Counted from the stretch's first letter, positions 26,144-35,314 are shown. The stretch: DNA of 56,235 nt from Streptomyces albospinus (GCF_014648695.1 NZ_BMRP01000044.1:1-56235), one strand, 5' to 3'. The notes: generated by a model not told the origin, from the sequence alone. Translations and numbers: made by a program.

Positions 26144-26575
26144 GCCGAACCCTCGACACCCTGCTCGACTCCCTCGGCGAGGCGGGGGTCGTCCGCATCT
26201 TCTGGGAGAAGAGCTCCCCCCGGGCCACCAAGCCGCCGGAGCTGGAGAAGGCCGTCGGCATGTGTCGGGAGCTCCGCGCGTCGGGCGTGGGCGTCACCCT
26301 CGTCGTGCACGAGCACAAGCGGCTCGGCCGCGGCATCGACCTGGCCATGCTCGCAGAGGAGCTGAAGGCGAGCGACGTCGGCCTGGAGTTCCTCACCGGC
26401 GAACTCCAGGGGGCCCACGACCCCTCCGTCGTCGTCCTCACCGTGCCGGCGGCCACATCCGGCAAGGAACGCGCGTACTCCGCGACCGCACCCTCGAAAG
26501 CCATGAAGCCACCCGTACCCGCGGCAAGACCATCGGCGACGCGAGCGTCACCGACGACGCCATGGCGATCACACC
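26144..26575 (+). pseudogene. Serine recombinase (resolvase) fragment with frameshift
   Basis: The frame reads LDTLLDSLGEAGVVRIFWEK, then LVVHEHKRLGRGIDLAMLAE and LEFLTGELQGAHDPS. This is the central part of a resolvase/invertase catalytic domain. It breaks near 26475 after GKERAYS and continues in another frame as RDRTLESHEATRTRGKTIGD. The N-terminal segment with the nucleophilic serine and the C-terminal DNA-binding part are absent, so it is inactive. A long minus-strand frame over the same bases is only its shadow. Confidence 0.75.
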
Positions 26576-26740
26576 TCAGCCGCCGGGGCTCAGCCACACC
26601 CCCCGGCCCCATGGCCGCGCCGCTCCCGGTGGCGAGGTGGTCGGTTGGTCTGCTGCGGTCCCACGGTCGCGACCGTCCCATGGTCATGACCGTCCCCCGG
26701 CACCGAAAACAAACAGGAGGGAGCAGGTGCCGCCTCCCCG

Positions 26741-27322
26741 TCACATGGCCGTCCGGCGGAGCACGGTGTCGATGATGAGGTCGATCTCCCGGGGGCTCGG
26801 TGGCTCGCCGGTGAGCAGAAAGGTCTGCAGTATCAGAGCGGGACCGGTGCGGGCGGCCAGTGGGTGCACTGTCTCGGGGCCGAACTCGCCCCTGTGCACG
26901 CCCGCGCGCAGGATGGCTTCGATGCGCTCCAGGCGTGGCGTGATGATCCTTTCGGCGAACATGGCACGCAGTTCCGGCTCGTGCAGCATGTCGACGATGA
27001 ACTCGATGCCTGGCACGAGAGTTCTGCCCGACAGTACGTCGTTCAAGGCGCCCAGCGCGCCGGCGAGGTTGTCCCGGGCGGAGTGCTCCGGGTTCGGTTC
27101 GGGCAGCGGGGGCAGGGCGTAGCGCAGGGCGTCCAGAACCAGGGGCTGCTTGCCGGGCCAGCGCCGGTAGAGCGCGGCCTTGCCCGTGCCGGCGCGGGTG
27201 GCGATGCCGTCCATGGTGAGTCGGCCGTAGCCGTTCGCGGCCAGCTCGTCGAGCGTCGCGACGTATATCGCGTGCTCCAGTTCCGTACCCCGGCGGCGGC
27301 CGGGTGTCGCACTCTCTGCCAT
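26741..27322 (-). CDS. TetR/AcrR family transcriptional regulator
   Basis: This is a complete 193-residue TetR protein. The helix-turn-helix is LTMDGIATRAGTGKAALYRR (preceded by ATLDELAANGYG), followed by a C-terminal regulatory domain with IEFIVDMLHEPELRAMFAER and RTGPALILQTFLLTGEPPS. It starts at 27322 and is divergent from the methyltransferase at 27408, sharing an 85-base gap with a palindrome at 27369-27390. Autoregulation and control of the methyltransferase are the simplest inference. Confidence 0.88.
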   Translation of the reverse strand: MAESATPGRRRGTELEHAIYVATLDELAANGYGRLTMDGIATRAGTGKAALYRRWPGKQPLVLDALRYALPPLPEPNPEHSARDNLAGALGALNDVLSGRTLVPGIEFIVDMLHEPELRAMFAERIITPRLERIEAILRAGVHRGEFGPETVHPLAARTGPALILQTFLLTGEPPSPREIDLIIDTVLRRTAM

Positions 27323-27368
27323 GGGTTCGACAGTAGACGCTGGCGTTCCCTTCTGCCTACACTCGCTT

Positions 27369-27390
27369 TAGTGAACAACCTCGTCTACTA
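27369..27390. promoter_or_regulatory. Imperfect 22-bp palindrome, probable TetR operator
   Basis: TAGTGAAC (27369-27376) faces GTCTACTA (27383-27390). The outer TAGT/ACTA and the inner AC/GT pairs are symmetric. A further AGTAGACG at 27332-27339 matches CGTCTACT (27382-27389) as an inverted repeat across the gap. It lies between divergent starts, 18 bases before the methyltransferase ATG, where repressor binding would block transcription. Confidence 0.5.
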
Positions 27391-27407
27391 GAAGAGGTGA
27401 GGGTTGA

Positions 27408-28163
27408 ATGACCGATCTGCACACCGCGCATGACCAGCAAGGCGGGCAGGAGCCGGCATGGGATTTCGAGGCGATGTACCAGGGGCGTGAGGTCGCCTTC
27501 GGAGCGGACGATCGCCGGACGGACCTGATCCCGTGGCAACTGGACGCCCCCCAGCCGCTGGTCGTCGAGTTGGAGGCGGCGGGCGAAATCACCGGGCCGG
27601 TTCTGGAATGCGGCTGCGGCCTTGGGGACAACGCCTTGTTCTTGGCCGGCCGCGGCCATGAGGTGACCGCCTTCGACGCCGCCCCCTCCGCGATCGAGCG
27701 CAGCCGGGCCAAGGCGGTCGCCGCCGGCAGTCCGGTGACCTTCATGGTCGCCGACGCGACGGATCTGCACGCCAGTGGTGTCCCTGGTGGCTTCCGCACG
27801 GTTGTCGACAGTGCCATGCTGCACTGCCTGGATGCCGATCAGCGGCGGGCGTACCTGGCTGGACTGCGTCAGGTGTGTGCACCCGGCGCAAGGCTTCATG
27901 TCCTGTGCTTCCGCGGCGAGTTGGCCGCTCACCTGAAGATGCCGGCCGCCACGGACGAGCGCAGCCTGCGCGAGGCTCTTCGCGACGACTGGACGATCCG
28001 GCGCATGGAGTCCCGCCACTACACCACTGGTTTGACCCACCAGGCATGGCAGAAGTTGGCGCCCGCCGTCTCGGGCGCCTCGGAGCAAGACGACCTCGTG
28101 GCCGTCGACGAGAACGGCAGGGTTCTCCTGCCGTTCTGGCAGATCACCGCAGAACTGACGTGA
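27408..28163 (+). CDS. Class I SAM-dependent methyltransferase
   Basis: This 251-residue enzyme carries the SAM loop VLECGCGLGDNALFLAGRGH, the acidic residue in VTAFDAAPSAIERSRAKA, FMVADATDL, and VVDSAMLHCLDADQRRAYLA. The early WDFEAMYQGREVAFGADD and QLDAPQPLV resemble thiopurine/halide-type and other small-molecule methyltransferases. The ATG at 27408 has GAGGTGAGG upstream. It is divergent from a TetR gene and followed by a hairpin, so it is a single-gene unit. Being under a TetR repressor suggests induction by a small molecule, perhaps its substrate; this is inferred. Confidence 0.85.
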   Translation: MTDLHTAHDQQGGQEPAWDFEAMYQGREVAFGADDRRTDLIPWQLDAPQPLVVELEAAGEITGPVLECGCGLGDNALFLAGRGHEVTAFDAAPSAIERSRAKAVAAGSPVTFMVADATDLHASGVPGGFRTVVDSAMLHCLDADQRRAYLAGLRQVCAPGARLHVLCFRGELAAHLKMPAATDERSLREALRDDWTIRRMESRHYTTGLTHQAWQKLAPAVSGASEQDDLVAVDENGRVLLPFWQITAELT

Positions 28164-28185
28164 TCGACCACAGCCAGGCTCAGGG

Positions 28186-28212
28186 GGCTTTCTCGGCATG
28201 CCCGAGGAAGCC
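28186..28212 (+). terminator. Hairpin after the methyltransferase gene
   Basis: GGCTTTCTCGG (28186-28196) pairs with CCGAGGAAGCC (28202-28212) over 11 positions with one G-T pair and a five-base loop, 23 bases after the stop. No T-run follows, as is common for Streptomyces terminators. Confidence 0.6.
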
Positions 28213-28576
28213 TCCCCGGGGGCACCACCCTCTGTTCCACGACACCCAACGGATCTCCCAGTTGGCGAGGCAACGGCCCATGGTGACGGCTACCGCGCCG
28301 ACGTCGCCGACATCCAGCTGAACCGCATTGAGCTGAACCGCATGGACTTCGCGGACCACGACGTGTCCGGACGGCCATGCGTGGAACCAAGGCGCGAGGG
28401 TCGCCGCAGGCAAGGACGATGCCGCCGGAGGCTTACTGATCATTTCAGAGTGAGTTTGTGTTGGGGGCTGGGCAGTTGGGGTGAGAGACGGCAGTCTTCT
28501 GCTGGTGTCCGACGATCTTGTGCCTGAGGTATCGCCAAGTCCTGTGGACTGATCGGACAGCCCAATGACCGGTCGG
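28213..28576. other. Gap without a recognisable gene
   Basis: A plus frame from 28198 and a minus frame ending near 28180 overlap here; both look like shadows. The stretch around 28316-28345 repeats CTGAACCGCAT (QLNRIELNRMD in translation). I see nothing else. Confidence 0.4.
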
Positions 28577-29581
28577 TCAAGCAAGCGGCTTGCGGTAACG
28601 GACGTACTCGTTCTGCCGCCGGAACCCCACACTCTCGTAAAGATCGTAGGACCGGTGCGGATTCGCCGTGCCTGTGAACAGCCGGGCGGTCGTTGCACCC
28701 TGCCCGCGAAGGCTTCGCAGCCCGTCCAGCAGCAGGGCCCGGCCAATTCCCAGGCGTCGCTGGTCCGTCCGGACACTCAGCTCTTCGACCTCGCCCGCGG
28801 TGCGGTCGTGACGGCGGATGGAACAGAGGGCCACGCCGAGCATGTCCTGCCCGTTCCAGGCAGCCCTCCAGCATGCCGGGTCGGCGGTGTCGACGAAGTC
28901 CTGGAAAGGCCATGTCTGAGTGAAACCGGTGCCCGCATACGAATCGACGACCGTCCTCCAGGCTGCGCGGTAGTGGCTGGTCCCGATCGGCCCCGTCCGT
29001 ATCCCGGCCGGCAGTTCGCTGCCCCGCTCGGGCAACTGCTGCAGATCGCCCAGTTCCAGCTCGACCAGGCTGAAGACACTTCGGTAGCCGGCTGCGAGCA
29101 GAAGCGCCGCGGCGTCCTGTTCGGAGGCCATGGCGTTCGCGCCGATCACTGCCGTCCGCGCCGTTCCATGCTGACTGACGAGCTGGCGGATCCGCTCTTC
29201 GGCCCAGCTCAGCATGGCTGAGCCAATGCCCTGGCTGCGATGCTCGGGCAAGAGGTAGCCGCGGTGCAGGTACAGCCACGTATCGTCCCGCTCTTGCCAC
29301 CACCGGATCGTCGCGTAGCCGACGACGCTCCCGTCGCACACCACCAGGACCTGGTTCTTGGACGGCTCCTCCAGCTCGGCAGAGGCTTCGGCGATCTCGG
29401 CCGCTGTCGGGAGCCCTTCCACAACCGAATGGGCGTCGACCCGGTCCCGTTCAGCACACCCCAGCCGCACCGCAGCCATGGGCCCGTGGTCTTCGTCGCC
29501 GCGATACGGCCGGAACCCGAAGCCGACCGGAAGGTCCTGTCCTAGATGAATGAGTCCGATGTTTGTGCTGGCCGCGACCAT
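28577..29581 (-). CDS. Tandem GNAT acetyltransferase with an IS-replaced N-terminus
   Basis: This protein has two GNAT domains. The first contains LHRGYLLPEHRSQGIGSAML (motif A, Q-x-x-G-x-G/A); the second contains ELSVRTDQRRLGIGRALLLD and YDLYESVGFRRQNEYVRYRK. Double-GNAT proteins of this size resemble mycothiol-synthase-like acetyltransferases, but the substrate is open. The frame crosses into the IS982-type element. From the junction (29545) the native part reads LGQDLPVGFGFRPYRGDED, and the ATG at 29581 used here lies inside the element. Only a few native residues, and the native start and promoter, are likely lost, so the protein may still be made from IS sequence. Confidence 0.75.
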   Translation of the reverse strand: MVAASTNIGLIHLGQDLPVGFGFRPYRGDEDHGPMAAVRLGCAERDRVDAHSVVEGLPTAAEIAEASAELEEPSKNQVLVVCDGSVVGYATIRWWQERDDTWLYLHRGYLLPEHRSQGIGSAMLSWAEERIRQLVSQHGTARTAVIGANAMASEQDAAALLLAAGYRSVFSLVELELGDLQQLPERGSELPAGIRTGPIGTSHYRAAWRTVVDSYAGTGFTQTWPFQDFVDTADPACWRAAWNGQDMLGVALCSIRRHDRTAGEVEELSVRTDQRRLGIGRALLLDGLRSLRGQGATTARLFTGTANPHRSYDLYESVGFRRQNEYVRYRKPLA

Positions 29582-30511
29582 GGCGAAGGGCGCCCGTTGG
29601 CTCGTGTGTGACGACAAACCTGGACGCCCTTCTGGCTGCACTGTACGTGTTCATCGACGACCATGTGGCCCCTCGTCGCCGGATCGGGCGACCCCCGAAA
29701 CTGACAGACGCCGAACTGCTGTGCCTGGCCGTCGCCCAGGTCCTGCTGGGGTTCCCCTCGGCCCGGCACTGGATCCGCTTCGTGCACGCCCGACTGGGAC
29801 ACCTCTTTCGCTACCTGCCCCAACAGTCCGCCTACAACAAGCGCCTCAACGCAGCCGGCCCGCTGATCAGCCGTGCGATCGAGGCCCTGGCCAGGCAGGT
29901 TCCCACGTGGAACGACGACCTGCGGCTGATCGATTCCACGCCTCTGCCCTGCGCGGCCTCCCGTGAGACAGTCAAACGCTCCAACCTGGCCGGGCACGCC
30001 GGATACGGCTACTGCCCAAGCCATTCCCGCTTCTTCTGGGGATTGCGGCTCTACCTGCTGACCACCGCCGAGGGCATGCCGGTGTCCTGGTGCCTGGCCA
30101 ACCCCAAACTCGGCGAACGCCAGGTGATGACCGCGCTGCTGGAACGCGACCACCACCTCGTGCATTCCGGTCAAGTGATCCTGGCGGACAAGGGCTTCGC
30201 CGGGCGGAAGTTCGAGGCGTTCCTCGAGGAGTGCCTGGGCGTCCATCTGGTGCGGCCGGACCTGAAGAACGAGCCTGTCCGGCACGGACGCCTGGCCCAC
30301 GTCCGCCAGTGGATCGAGGCGGTATTCGACACCCTCAAAGGCCAGCTCAGCCTGGAACAACACGGAGGCCGGACACCCGCTGGCGTCTTCGCCCGCACCG
30401 GCCAACGACTCCTCGCCCTGGCCACGGCTATCTGGCACAACTGGACCACCAACGCCCCAGCCAAGCGATCACTGATCGCGTATGACCACTGAAGACATCG
30501 GACTCATTCAT
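29546..30511 (+). mobile_element. Complete IS982-family insertion sequence
   Basis: Terminal inverted repeats ATGAATGAGTCCGATGT (29546-29562) and its exact complement (30495-30511) are perfect over 17 bases. The sequence CTAG flanks both sides (29542-29545 and 30512-30515), either as a 4-bp target duplication or as an extension of the repeats. The 966-bp element holds one intact transposase gene. It sits between the GNAT gene and an IS256-type relic and has replaced the 5' end of the former. Confidence 0.9.
29608..30492 (+). CDS. IS982-family transposase, intact
   Basis: This 294-residue transposase starts at GTG 29608 (TTNLDALLAALYVFIDDHVA). It has LTDAELLCLAVAQVLLGFPS and the catalytic residues in LRLIDSTPLPCAASRETVKR (first Asp), VILADKGFAG (second Asp) and VRQWIEAVFDTLKGQLSLEQ (Glu). 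The frame is uninterrupted and ends just inside the right inverted repeat, so the element may be active. Confidence 0.9.
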   Translation: MTTNLDALLAALYVFIDDHVAPRRRIGRPPKLTDAELLCLAVAQVLLGFPSARHWIRFVHARLGHLFRYLPQQSAYNKRLNAAGPLISRAIEALARQVPTWNDDLRLIDSTPLPCAASRETVKRSNLAGHAGYGYCPSHSRFFWGLRLYLLTTAEGMPVSWCLANPKLGERQVMTALLERDHHLVHSGQVILADKGFAGRKFEAFLEECLGVHLVRPDLKNEPVRHGRLAHVRQWIEAVFDTLKGQLSLEQHGGRTPAGVFARTGQRLLALATAIWHNWTTNAPAKRSLIAYDH

Positions 30512-31465
30512 CTAGCGCGCTATCCAACATCGTCGGATGATCTCGAACTTCGAGGCGGGTCGGCCACCCTGTTGGTCGCGGTCTTCGGCGTTGCAGATCT
30601 CCTGGAGGGCCTTCTTGGCGCCGGGCTGGGCCGACTTCGGCACAGTGTCCAGGGTGTTGGCAATCTTGTGAACCCAACACCTCTGGTGCCGGGTTTCGGG
30701 GAACACCTCGGCCAGGGCTTTCCAGAAGCCGAGGGCGCTGTCGTCGACGGCCAGGACGGGTGTCCGCATGCCACGACGCTGGCAGTCGCGCAGCAGGTCG
30801 GCCCAGGAGTCGGATGATGCGCGGTAGCCGTCGTTCATCGCGATCAGCTCCTTGGTGCCGTCCGCGTGCACGCCCATCAGTACGAGCACGCAGGACTTGG
30901 CCTCGCGCAGGCGGATGCGCGGGTGGATGCCGTCGGCCCCGACGTAGACGTAGTCGCTGCCGGACAGATCACGCTCGCCGAACGCGACATGGTCGGCCTG
31001 CCACTGCTGCGTGAGTCGGGTGACGGTCGCCGCCGACAGGCTGGCCGCGGAGCCGAGGAACTGCTCGAGTGCGGGCACGAAGTCCCCCGAGGACAGACCA
31101 TGGAGATAACGCAGCGGCAGGACCTCGCTGATCTTCGGGGACTTCCGTGCCCGGGGCGGCGGAATCGCCGAGGAGAACCGCTTGCGCTCGCCCGTCATCT
31201 CGTCGATGCGCTTGTCGTTCACCTGGGGCGCCTTCACCTCGACGACACCGGCCGCGGTGGTCACCTTCCTGGGCTGGTGGTAGCCATCGCGGACAACCAG
31301 GCGGCGGCCGGTGCCATCCCGCTGATCGCCCAACTCGGCTATATACGTGTTGACTTCCGCCTCCAGGGCGGCGGCCAGCATGCGCCGGGCGCCCTCACGG
31401 ACGATCTCATCAATCAGGGAGGAGCCGTCGGCGGTGGTGCCGTCGGAATTGACCACGTTGAGCAC
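30512..31465 (-). pseudogene. IS256-family transposase, 3'-truncated
   Basis: The 317-codon frame (GTG, 31465) shows the N-terminus and catalytic core of an IS256 (mutator) transposase: GARRMLAAALEAEVNTYIAE, DYVYVGADGIHPRIRLREAK, ELIAMNDGYRASSDSWADLL, LAVDDSALGFWKALAEVFPE and RHQRCWVHKIANTLDTVPKS. Normal members continue about 100 residues with the helical domain that has the last Glu. Here the sequence changes after LQEICNAEDR and stops at the IS982 boundary. It is inactive. Confidence 0.88.
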
Positions 31466-31542
31466 GGGCGTGCCTTCCCGACCCGCGGGCCAACACGGGC
31501 CTACTCGATACCAGTCGATCGATCACTCGGGAAGGTACGCCC
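31466..31542. repeat. End region of the IS256-type element with a subterminal inverted copy
   Basis: GGGCGTGCCTTCCCGA (31466-31481) and TCGGGAAGGTACGCCC (31527-31542) are inverted copies matching at 15 of 16 positions. The outer copy probably marks the end of the IS256-type element. The inner one lies directly before the transposase start and could bind transposase for self-regulation. Confidence 0.6.
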
Positions 31543-31848
31543 TTCGCGTGCCCTCACGAGCCGATCCACAGGCAATGAGCATTGCTCTCACACCAGGGTA
31601 TCGCTCGGTCACTGATGGGTGGCTCCGGTCGGTTGTGGTCGGGGAGGTTGCCGTACTTCGCTGCTGTATTGCAACGGCTCCCGTGAGGACCGTTCCTCGG
31701 CGGCGTCTTGGGGCAGGGCGGTATAGATGGGCGAGAGCGTGTGCCATCGTGTCCCAAACCTGACGGGCCGTGTAACGAATGAGGCGGGCCGTCGAGGCTA
31801 TCGGAGCCAAGCCCGAGCGTGGCTCCGATACTGGCTCTGACGAGATGG
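31543..31848. other. Unassigned stretch between IS256 relic and cupin gene
   Basis: A minus-strand frame starting near 31810 (MAPIASTARLIRYTARQVWD onward) has a partly coding look and may be a fragment of another mobile element. I cannot assign it. Confidence 0.35.
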
Positions 31849-32244
31849 TCAGGCGAGTTCGTGCCCCGCGGTGCTGTCCACGTGGTCTGGGACTTCCCCT
31901 TCGTGGCGGTCCCCGGTCGTCTTGGTCCCCGAGGGTTCGAACATGAGGATGGCCCCTCCCGGCGACGACGGTTTGTGTTCGGTGCCCCTCGGGACGACGA
32001 ACGTGTCTCCTTTGCGCAGCACGACCGTGGTCTCGTTGCCGTCGGCGTCGCGCAAGGCGATGTCGAACTGTCCGTCAAGGACCAGGAAGAACTCATCGGT
32101 GTCGTCGTGGGCGTGCCAGATGTGCTCCCCTTGGGTGTGGGCGATCCGCACGTCGTAGTCGTTCATGCGGGCCACGATCCGCGGGCTGTAGACGTCGTCG
32201 AAGGACGCCAGTGCTTGGCTCAGGTTCACGGGTTTCGTATCCAT
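31849..32244 (-). CDS. Single-domain cupin protein
   Basis: This 131-residue cupin carries the metal-type residues in GEHIWHAHDDTDEFFLVLDG (His, His, Glu) and RGTEHKPSSPGG (His), which together would bind one divalent metal in the barrel. Such proteins act as small dioxygenases, isomerases or sensors. The ATG at 32244 is 50 bases from the divergent AraC gene, suggesting regulation by it. Substrate unknown. Confidence 0.8.
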   Translation of the reverse strand: MDTKPVNLSQALASFDDVYSPRIVARMNDYDVRIAHTQGEHIWHAHDDTDEFFLVLDGQFDIALRDADGNETTVVLRKGDTFVVPRGTEHKPSSPGGAILMFEPSGTKTTGDRHEGEVPDHVDSTAGHELA

Positions 32245-32294
32245 GGCAACGATTCTCGATCGACCCCTGGTCAGCCGTCTTGTACGTTGTTGAT

Positions 32295-33113
32295 GTGGCT
32301 GAGGAGATACCCGACGCGTGTCGCGTCGTCGCCTGGCGCCCGCCGGTTCCGTTGGTGTCCGAGGTGTTCCACGCCCGGATCGTCGAATACCGCTACCCCG
32401 CGCACTGCCACGACACCTGGACCGTCCTGATCGTCGACGCAGGGGCAATACGCTACGACCTCGACACCCGACACCACGCCGCCGCCGGCAATACCGTGTC
32501 GATCCTCCCGCCCGGGGTGGTCCACAACGGCTACCCGTCGGAGCGCTTCGGCCGGTTCCGTAAACGCAACCTCTACCTCGAAAGCGCCTTCCTCCCCATA
32601 GGTCTCGTCGGTTCTGCCGTGGATGCCTCTACCTTCGACGACTGTGAACTGCGCCTCGCCATCAGCCGACTCCACGACCAACTCACCGACCCTGACCCCC
32701 TCGACATCGAGATCCGGCTGGCCGCGATCGCCGAACGGTTCCGCCGGCACCTCAAGCCAAGCGCTGCCGCTGTGGCTCCGCCGGAACCGAGCGTCGCCCG
32801 CCGGCTGCGCGAGTTCCTGGATGGCCGGCTCACCGCCAAAGTCACTCTTGCCGATGCAGCCAGACGGTTTGACCGGACCGTCCCCCATCTCGTGCGCAGC
32901 TTCAAGCGGCAGTACGGGCTGACCCCTTACGCCTACGTCACCGGGGCCCGCATCGAGCAGGCCCGCAAACGCCTTCTGGAAGGCCACCCACCCTCGCGGG
33001 TCGCCGTTGAGGTCGGCTTTCACGACCAGGCGCACTTCACTCGCCACTTCAAGCGCCACGTCTCCGTGCCGCCTGGCCAATACGCCGGGAAGGCGTCGAG
33101 AAGGATCGAGTGA
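32295..33113 (+). CDS. AraC-family regulator with cupin sensor
   Basis: This 272-residue regulator has an N-terminal AraC-type cupin (EYRYPAHCHDTWTVLIVDAG, SILPPGVVHNGYP) and a C-terminal double helix-turn-helix. The latter contains VTLADAARRFDRTVPHLVRS and the second motif PPSRVAVEVGFHDQAHFTRH, ending in VPPGQYA. The GTG at 32295 is chosen as the start near the first conserved residues; no strong ribosome binding site decides it. It is divergent from the cupin gene and probably controls it and itself. Confidence 0.85.
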   Translation: MAEEIPDACRVVAWRPPVPLVSEVFHARIVEYRYPAHCHDTWTVLIVDAGAIRYDLDTRHHAAAGNTVSILPPGVVHNGYPSERFGRFRKRNLYLESAFLPIGLVGSAVDASTFDDCELRLAISRLHDQLTDPDPLDIEIRLAAIAERFRRHLKPSAAAVAPPEPSVARRLREFLDGRLTAKVTLADAARRFDRTVPHLVRSFKRQYGLTPYAYVTGARIEQARKRLLEGHPPSRVAVEVGFHDQAHFTRHFKRHVSVPPGQYAGKASRRIE

Positions 33114-33384
33114 ACCCCGTTGGGCCATGGCTCCGTCGACACCCGCATTCAGGAGGGCGGTAGGGGCAAAGGGCTTCTGACCTGCGCCTGCGTAGGCTGG
33201 TCAAGTAGCGGCGATCATGCCCTAGGAGGACTGTTGTTCCCTGTGGTTCCCCGCCCGATGCGGCGTACTGGTGGCACGGAGGTTCCTGCTCGGCGTTGCT
33301 TCTTGCGGGAACGCAACCGTCCCCTGGCCGCCATCCCGTCTTCCCTTGCCTTACACGGTCATGGGGGAGGGCAGGCTGAGTGTC

Positions 33385-34080
33385 ATGCGCTTCGGAAGCC
33401 CCAGTCCTACCGCTCAGTCCGCGGCTGCCATCGCGCGGCCCACCAAGTCAGAGAAGGCGGCCGTGTCTTCAGCGATCCGCTGGCGATCCGCCTGCTCGGT
33501 CAGAGCGCGGCCGACATCGTGCGCGAGGCGCGCACATCCTGAGCGGCGCTTGATGCGGCTGTTCATCGCAGCCCGCAGTCGGTCCGCCGAGGACGCGTTG
33601 TACGCCGCCGTTGCCGCAGGGGTGCGTCAATTCGTCGTGCTGGGTGCAGGGTTGGACACCTTCGCCTGCCGCAACCCGCACAGCACTGTGGGCCTGACCG
33701 TGTTCGAGGTGGATCATCCGTCGACCCAGGCGTGGAAGCGCGAAATGCCGGCGGCTGCCGGGATCGACCCGCCGCCGTCGCTGACGTTCCTGCCGGTGGA
33801 CTTCGCACCGCGGACTCTCACCGATGATTTGCAAGCCGCGAGGTTCGATCCGCACCGCCCGCCCTTCTTCAGCTGGCTCGGCGTGGTCCCGTACCTCACG
33901 CGGGAGAACGTGTTCGCGACCCTCCGTTCCGTGGCGGCACTGCCCGGCGGTTCCGAGATCGTGTTCGACGACGGCGACCCGCCCAGCACCCTGCCGCCCG
34001 CGCAGCGCGCCGGACATGTCGTCAGGGCGGCCCGTGCCGCTGCTCTGGTCAGCGCGGCGCGCAGATGGAGGCCGGCGAAG
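33385..34080 (+). pseudogene. SAM-dependent methyltransferase (TIGR00027 type), broken
   Basis: Pieces of one protein lie in two frames: MRFGSPSPTAQSAAA, then VREGGRVFSDPLAIRLLGQS in another frame, then MRLFIAARSRSAEDALYAAV and the SAM loop RQFVVLGAGLDTFACRNPHS back in the first. FFSWLGVVPYLTRENVFATL and GSEIVFDDGDPPSTLP follow. Two small indels (about 33425-33440 and 33535-33545) disrupt it. The 3' end runs into an IS5-type relic near 34070. It belongs to the leucine-carboxyl-methyltransferase-like group; function lost. Confidence 0.75.
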
Positions 34081-34262
34081 TGGCTGTCCGGGGTCTTGTC
34101 CTACCGGGTGGCGATGCCCCGCCACGCCTTGAGTTTGTTGATCAGGCGCTCGACGGTGTTCCTCTCCTTGTGGAGGCCGACGTCGTGGCTGACAGGCCGA
34201 CCACCCCAGGAACCCCTCTTCCTCCGGTTGGCGGCCTGGCAATTGCCCCCAGAGGGTCTTAT
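34060..34262 (-). pseudogene. IS5-family transposase C-terminal relic
   Basis: Minus-strand reading gives CQAANRRKRGSWGGRPVSHD and then HKERNTVERLINKLKAWRGI followed by ATR and a stop. DKTPDSHFAGL continues after the stop. R-N-x-V-E-R-x-I-N-x-L-K is the signature around the last catalytic Glu of these transposases. The rest of the element is missing. Confidence 0.75.
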
Positions 34263-34687
34263 CAGGTCGGCCTTCGGGACCTCCAGTTCGCCGGCGAAGG
34301 CCCCGGCGGGCAGCTCGCCCGTCTTCTCGCCGGCCTCGTCCACCAGGTCGTGCCGCGCATCCGGGTTTCGTGCCCGCGCGCCTCGGCGAGGATGCCGAGT
34401 CCGTCAAGGACATCAAGGGCCTTACCGCGGAAGTCGACGGCGTAGCCGCCGCCCCCCTCCGAGCCACCGAAAGCCCCCGGCAGCTGCCCGGCAGCGTCGC
34501 TTGGTGGTGGAACTCCAACACCCTCTGATGGGCAGCGACATGGACACCAAAACCTCAAGGCTCCCTCCTCGCTCGCGGGACGCTCGCGGAGCATAAGACC
34601 GCGCGGACCGCCTCAGCAGAGCCGAAGAGGGTGCGGCTGTGGCCGTTGGTCAGACTCTCGGTGGAATTCCTCCGTCGGCCGCTGTCG
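34263..34687. other. Unassigned stretch, possible gene fragment
   Basis: The minus strand has a coding-like piece across two frames (GGYAVDFRGKALDVLDGLGI, then EAGEKTGELPAGAFAGEL). It may be a remnant of a gene disrupted by the neighbouring IS5-type element. I do not recognise it. Confidence 0.35.
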
Positions 34688-35278
34688 TCAGCGGGTGCGC
34701 GAGTCGCCGGCCTCCACGACGCGGACAAAGGTGGTCGGTTCCCCGGCTTCGGGGGCAGCGTAGGCGTAGGGGCGGTCGCTTGCCAGCCGGGCGGAGGCTC
34801 CGGCGCTCAGGGCGGCCAACCGCTCTTCGGTTTCCAGCAGGAGCGTTCCGGTGCTGACGAGGATGAGTTCCTCGGAGCCTGGGGGGTCGGGTTGGGCCTG
34901 GTAGCGGTCGCCGGGTTGCAGGGTCCACTCCCACAGCTCCGGGCCGCCGCGGCGAGCGCTGGCCACGTGCAGCAGGGCACGACTGCCTGCGGGGCTGCTC
35001 CAGACCTCGACCGCTTGGGAGACGTGAAGGGGCTCGGTCGCGGGTGGAGCGGTCAGGGCGGCGAAGTCGACACCCAGAGCGCGCGCGATCTTGTCGATGG
35101 TCACCAGGCTGGGGTTGGCCGTCCCCTGTTCGATCTGGGTGAGCATCCGGCGGCTGAGCCCTGCGCTGTCGGCCAGACCCTGTACGGTCAGGCCCGCCGC
35201 CTGGCGTCGGCGGCGTACCTCGCGGCCGAGGCGCTCGATGACCTGCATGGTCGGGCCGCTCTCCGACGGTGTTGACAC
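34688..35278 (-). CDS. XRE-family regulator with C-terminal cupin
   Basis: This 196-residue regulator combines a helix-turn-helix (GLTVQGLADSAGLSRRMLTQ followed by IEQGTANPSL) with a cupin sensor (LLHVASARRGGPELWEWTLQ, ELILVSTGTLLLETEERLAA). The XRE-cupin architecture typically represses genes for amine or amino acid use and responds to the metabolite in the cupin. The GTG at 35278 has AAAGGGAG four bases upstream; in-frame ATGs further upstream lie in the promoter region. It is divergent from the cyclodeaminase-like gene. Confidence 0.85.
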   Translation of the reverse strand: MSTPSESGPTMQVIERLGREVRRRRQAAGLTVQGLADSAGLSRRMLTQIEQGTANPSLVTIDKIARALGVDFAALTAPPATEPLHVSQAVEVWSSPAGSRALLHVASARRGGPELWEWTLQPGDRYQAQPDPPGSEELILVSTGTLLLETEERLAALSAGASARLASDRPYAYAAPEAGEPTTFVRVVEAGDSRTR

Positions 35279-35297
35279 GTCACTCCCTTTGATGTGC

Positions 35298-35314
35298 ATT
35301 ATGTTGCGCATTAT
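35298..35314. promoter_or_regulatory. Imperfect palindrome between divergent XRE-cupin and cyclodeaminase genes
   Basis: ATTATGTTGCGCATTAT matches its complement at 11 of 17 positions, with outer AT-ATG/CAT-AT arms. It also forms a direct repeat of GCATTATG (35296-35303 and 35308-35315). It lies 20 bases from the regulator start and overlaps the ATG at 35313, a logical operator site. Confidence 0.4.

Noticed and set aside
26062..26775. The resolvase frame as an intact 237-residue gene
   Set aside because: After about 26475 the frame loses all family similarity, which continues in a different frame, so it is frameshifted.
30866..31615. A 249-codon plus-strand gene over the IS256 relic
   Set aside because: It is antisense to a recognisable transposase and has no start signal.
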